The notes under the pieces were generated by a model, which worked only from the letters and a program-made list of their open reading frames with translations, did no database searches and was not told where the DNA came from. Shown one piece after another: positions 61,136 through 64,000 of a stretch of 64,000 nt of DNA (positions are counted from its first letter, which is position 1; each line of letters starts with the position of its first letter). Source of the DNA: JAVJSF01 sp040219555 (lineage in GTDB: Bacteria > Actinomycetota > Thermoleophilia > Miltoncostaeales > Miltoncostaeaceae); contig JAVJSF010000014.1 of the NCBI GenBank assembly GCA_040219555.1, forward strand, positions 62,001 through 126,000. Direction: 5' to 3'. The position numbers and the translations under genes were made by a program.

Positions 61136-62308
61136 ATGGCCACGGTCGCACCATCCCGGCAGCGCCCCGTCCAGGTCGGAGACCGCGTCCGCGCGGCGGC
61201 GCTGAGGGTCGACTGGATCCTCGTGGGCGCCGCCCTGATGCTCACCGCCATCGGGCTGCTGATCATCGGGACCGCCACCGAGGGCGAGGTCGCCGGCGAT
61301 CCGCGCTTCTTCCTGGACCGCCAGATCCTGTTCGTGGCCGTGGGCGTTGTGATGATGGTCCTGGCCAGTCGCGTCAACCTGGACCGGGTGGTGCGCTGGA
61401 CGTGGCCGATGCTGGGCGCCCTGATGGCGGCCCTGGTGGTGGTGTACTCCATCGGCGAGGTCACCCGCGGGGCGCGCTCCTGGTTCACCATCGGGCCGTT
61501 CTCCCTCCAGCCGTCCGAGTTCGGGCGCATCGCTCTGATCGTGATCCTGGTCGGCCTGGCGCTCGAGCGCGCGCAGGACATCGGCACCTGGCGGTTCACG
61601 CTCCTGCTGACCGGGGTCGTGGCCTTCCCGACGGCCGCGGTCTTCGTGCAGCCCGACCTCGGCATGACGATGGTCTACGGGGCGATCCTGATGTCGGTCC
61701 TGTTCCTGGTCGGCGTGCCGTGGACCCACTTCGCCGTGTTCGGGTCGGTCATGGCGGTGCTCATCCTGAGCGTCCTCTGGATACTCCCCACGGCGGGGGT
61801 GCAGGTGCTCCAACCGCACCAGACCGAACGTCTCACGGCCTTCGTGGGCGCCGAGCGCGACACCAACGCCGCCGGCTACCAGTTGGACCAGAGCAAGATC
61901 GCCATCGGCTCGGGCGGCCCCGTGGGCAAGGGCGTGGACGGGGCGACCCAGACCACCAACAGCTTCCTGCCCGAGTACCACAACGACTTCATCTTCGCGG
62001 TGGCCGGCGAGATGTTCGGCTTCGTGGGCGGCGCGCTGATCATCGGCCTGTTCGCGCTCATCCTGTGGCGCGGCCTGCGCGTGACGACCCGCGCCTCCAG
62101 CCAGGCGGACATGATCGTGGCCGGGACGATCGTGGGCATGCTCGCGTTCGTCGTTTTCGTGAACATCGGCATGACGGTCGGGATGATGCCCATCACGGGT
62201 CTTCCGCTGCCGTTCATGAGCTACGGCGGCAGCCACACCCTGGCCACCTTCATCGCCGTGGGTCTCCTGCTCGGCATCCACCGTCGTCGCGCAACCGGCG
62301 GAGGCTGA
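61136..62308 (+). CDS. rodA: SEDS peptidoglycan glycosyltransferase RodA
   Basis: 390 residues, about ten spans. SEDS signatures: GARSWFTIGPFSLQPSEFGRIA (polymerase region, in parts), QPDLGMTMVYGAI, PEYHNDFIFAVAGEMFG and the end GLPLPFMSYGGSHTL. It polymerises glycan strands with PBP2. The ATG is 12 bases after mrdA. Confidence 0.95.
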   Translation: MATVAPSRQRPVQVGDRVRAAALRVDWILVGAALMLTAIGLLIIGTATEGEVAGDPRFFLDRQILFVAVGVVMMVLASRVNLDRVVRWTWPMLGALMAALVVVYSIGEVTRGARSWFTIGPFSLQPSEFGRIALIVILVGLALERAQDIGTWRFTLLLTGVVAFPTAAVFVQPDLGMTMVYGAILMSVLFLVGVPWTHFAVFGSVMAVLILSVLWILPTAGVQVLQPHQTERLTAFVGAERDTNAAGYQLDQSKIAIGSGGPVGKGVDGATQTTNSFLPEYHNDFIFAVAGEMFGFVGGALIIGLFALILWRGLRVTTRASSQADMIVAGTIVGMLAFVVFVNIGMTVGMMPITGLPLPFMSYGGSHTLATFIAVGLLLGIHRRRATGGG

Positions 62309-62311
62309 GGT

Positions 62312-63226
62312 ATGGGACTCGTGAAGCGCGCTCTGAAGCCCGCGGTGAAGGGCGCCCGGCTCGCCGGGCCCCTGTTCTCCCTGGCGCAGGAGGGCGATCA
62401 GGGAGCGCCGGCCGGGGGCGACATCGCGCTGCTCGGCGAGGGCCCCCTCCGCGAGGTGCTGGCGGGTGCCATGGGGGCTCCCGGCGGCACGCCCCAGGAG
62501 GCCACCCTGACGGTGGCGATCCCGGCCGACGCCGCCCAGGCGGGCGCGCATGCGGCGATCCTGGCCGCCCGGCGCGCGCGAGAGCGGGGTGTCCTGGCCG
62601 TCCTGGTGGGCGACGAGGCTCATCGGGACGCTCTCGAGGAGGCGCTGACGCTGGGGCACGGTCTGGAGCTCTCCGATCTGGTGCACGTCGCGGCGCTCGA
62701 CGACGAGGGCCTGGAGATGGTGCTGGACGCCGTGGCCGGGGTCCTCGCCGACGATGCGGTCGGCGTGGCGCGCCGCACACCGGCCCTCCGCCCGGCGATC
62801 GGTGCGCGACTGGTCGAGGACGCGTCGCGCCGCGCCGGCCTCGTGGGCGCGCTGCCGATCGGCGGGGCGGACCTGCCGGCCCTCGCGGTGATCCAGGTCC
62901 GCATGGTGGCCCACCTGGCCGCCGCGCACGACCGGCCGCGCGGGATGGAGCGCGCTCTCGAGGCGCTCGCCGTGGCCGGGTCCGGCTTCGGCTGGCGCGC
63001 CATCGGCCGGACGGCCGTCAAGTTCGTGCCGGTGGCCGGGTGGGCCGCCGGCGGCGGGGTGGCCTACGGGGCCACCCGCGCCATGGGCACCGTCGCCCTG
63101 AAGAGGCTGGCGGCGGGGCACGATCCCATCGATGCGGGCCCCCTCGACCGGGTGCGCCCACAGATCGATCGCCTCCTCGCGCGCGTGGGACGCGGCGGGG
63201 ACGGCGCACATAAGGAGTCGCACTGA
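62312..63226 (+). CDS. DUF697-like protein with GTPase-independent membrane tail
   Basis: 304 residues. The N-terminal part (about 1-30) is basic. A central region (about 65-150) looks like a small Rossmann-like domain (LTVAIPADAAQAG, LAVLVGDEAHRDALEEAL). The C-terminal ~110 residues match DUF697: GWRAIGRTAVKFVPVAGWAAGGGVAYGATRAMG in parts, with two hydrophobic helices. DUF697 often follows GTPase domains; here no P-loop is seen. It sits four bases after rodA and overlaps rng. Confidence 0.7.
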   Translation: MGLVKRALKPAVKGARLAGPLFSLAQEGDQGAPAGGDIALLGEGPLREVLAGAMGAPGGTPQEATLTVAIPADAAQAGAHAAILAARRARERGVLAVLVGDEAHRDALEEALTLGHGLELSDLVHVAALDDEGLEMVLDAVAGVLADDAVGVARRTPALRPAIGARLVEDASRRAGLVGALPIGGADLPALAVIQVRMVAHLAAAHDRPRGMERALEALAVAGSGFGWRAIGRTAVKFVPVAGWAAGGGVAYGATRAMGTVALKRLAAGHDPIDAGPLDRVRPQIDRLLARVGRGGDGAHKESH

Positions 63227-64000
63227 AGAAGCAGATACTGGTCGCCGTCGACCGCGCGGAGACCCGGGTGGCCATCCTCGAGGACGGGCGCACCGCCGAG
63301 TGCTACATCGAGCGCCGCGGTCGGCGCTCCGTGGTGGGCCACGTCTGGAAGGGCCGCGTGGAGAACGTCCTCGCCGGCATGGAGGCCTCTTTCGTCGATG
63401 TCGGGCTCCCGAAGAGCGGGTTCCTGCACGTGGACGAGGTGGTGGCCCAGGGGGTCCCCAAGCGCAAGCGGCAGATCGCCGATCTGCTGTCGCGCAACGA
63501 CGAGGTGATGGTGCAGGCCACCAAGGACCCGATGGGGACCAAGGGATCGCGCCTCACGATGCAGCTGTCGCTGGCCGGCCGTTTCGTGGTCTACGTGCCG
63601 TACGGCGACGGCATCGGCGTCAGCAAGCGCCTGTCCGACGACGAGCGGGTGCGGCTGCGCGCCATCTGCGGGGCGCTGCCGCTGGAGGAGGGCGGGCTGA
63701 TCGTCCGCACCGCCGCAACGGGCGTCTCGGCCCGGGATCTCGCCCGCGACCTGGCCAACCTCAAGCTGCTGTGGAAGGCGCTCCAGGAGCGGGCCGCCGC
63801 CGCCAAGGCGCCGACCCTGCTGTACTCGGAGGCGGACGTCTCGCTGCGGGTCATCCGCGACCTGCTGAACGTGGACGTCGACGAGGTGATCGTCGACGAC
63901 GAGAGCCAGTTCCAGCGGATCACCGGCTTCCTGCGTCGCACCTCGCCCGAGATGGCCGACCGCGTGCGGTACTACGACGACGAGCAGCCGATGATGGAGC
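63223..64000 (+). CDS. rng: Ribonuclease E/G family protein, CTG start, 3' end cut by window
   Basis: 259 codons are visible. The frame reads KKQILVAVDRAETRVAILEDG, then the embedded S1 domain (GHVWKGRVENVLAGMEASFVDVG, GFLHVDEV), the RNase H-like part (GTKGSRLTMQLSLAGRFVVYVP) and GLIVRTAATG. These are Rne/Rng hallmarks. No ATG, GTG or TTG fits the N-terminus. CTG 63223 does: AAGGAG (63212-63217) is five bases upstream, and CTG overlaps the previous stop as CTGA, like the ATGA overlaps elsewhere. It degrades and processes mRNA and rRNA. The catalytic Asp residues lie beyond the edge. Confidence 0.92.
   Translation, partial: MKKQILVAVDRAETRVAILEDGRTAECYIERRGRRSVVGHVWKGRVENVLAGMEASFVDVGLPKSGFLHVDEVVAQGVPKRKRQIADLLSRNDEVMVQATKDPMGTKGSRLTMQLSLAGRFVVYVPYGDGIGVSKRLSDDERVRLRAICGALPLEEGGLIVRTAATGVSARDLARDLANLKLLWKALQERAAAAKAPTLLYSEADVSLRVIRDLLNVDVDEVIVDDESQFQRITGFLRRTSPEMADRVRYYDDEQPMME

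Overview
This is a contiguous, gene-dense stretch of a very high G+C bacterial chromosome (roughly three quarters G+C by eye, strong G/C third-position bias, many GTG starts, four-base ATGA/GTGA overlaps). Gene content and order point to an actinobacterium-like lineage. A Thermoleophilia/Solirubrobacterales-type organism is my best guess, but it is an inference from gene style, not from a marker gene. It is a rod-shaped (mreBCD, PBP2, rodA) free-living cell with c-di-GMP enzymes.

Layout. 1-5.0 kb: a c-di-GMP GGDEF/HD-GYP protein cut by the window edge, a two-component system, a thioesterase, an MscL with a zinc ribbon and a glycosyltransferase. 5.0-9.2 kb: tRNA-Gly, nfo and gltX back to back over 17 bp, and a TerC exporter behind a yybP-ykoY (manganese) riboswitch. 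9.2-14.4 kb: tRNA-Pro and a copper module (csoR, two CsoR operators, copZ, a small membrane protein, copA), then a DsbA-like protein and an RraA-like protein. 14.4-18.8 kb: aldehyde dehydrogenase, NlpC/P60 hydrolase, msrB, a GH3 hydrolase, tRNA-Thr. 18.8-20.4 kb: a lower-G+C insertion carrying a truncated AspBHI/Mrr-like endonuclease abutting a truncated resident gene. 20.4-28.1 kb: membrane proteins, a P460-type haem lipoprotein, MarR, mutS2 and an unknown 120-residue protein.

28.1-35.9 kb is the most interesting accessory region. It has a nitroreductase-like gene with tandem GntR/FadR-type operators upstream, then a six-gene operon that is a rearranged Nit1C ('nitrogen starvation', MSMEG_0572-0567/Sll0783-type) cluster: DsrE-like protein, radical SAM protein, fused GNAT-AIR-synthase, carbon-nitrogen hydrolase, a methylenetetrahydrofolate-reductase-like protein, and a fused MSMEG_0570-type/flavin monooxygenase protein. 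The fusions, the non-Nit6803 hydrolase and the inserted folate enzyme make it a variant worth study.

35.9-46.8 kb: nhaA, tRNA-Arg, the ATP-grasp/alpha-E/transglutaminase trio, typA, birA and a diguanylate cyclase. 46.8-55.9 kb: tRNA-His, tRNA-Leu, tig, clpP, clpX, valS, folC, ndk, maf. 55.9-56.2 kb is a non-coding array of stem-loops and tandem repeats. 56.4-64 kb: mreB, mreC, mreD, mrdA, rodA, a DUF697-like protein and the start of an RNase E/G gene. Two of these last genes seem to use rare start codons (ATC for mreB, CTG for rng).

Promoters here show a recurring TAnnnT -10 box without a clear -35. At several genes the box lies 6-8 bases from the start codon, implying leaderless mRNAs.
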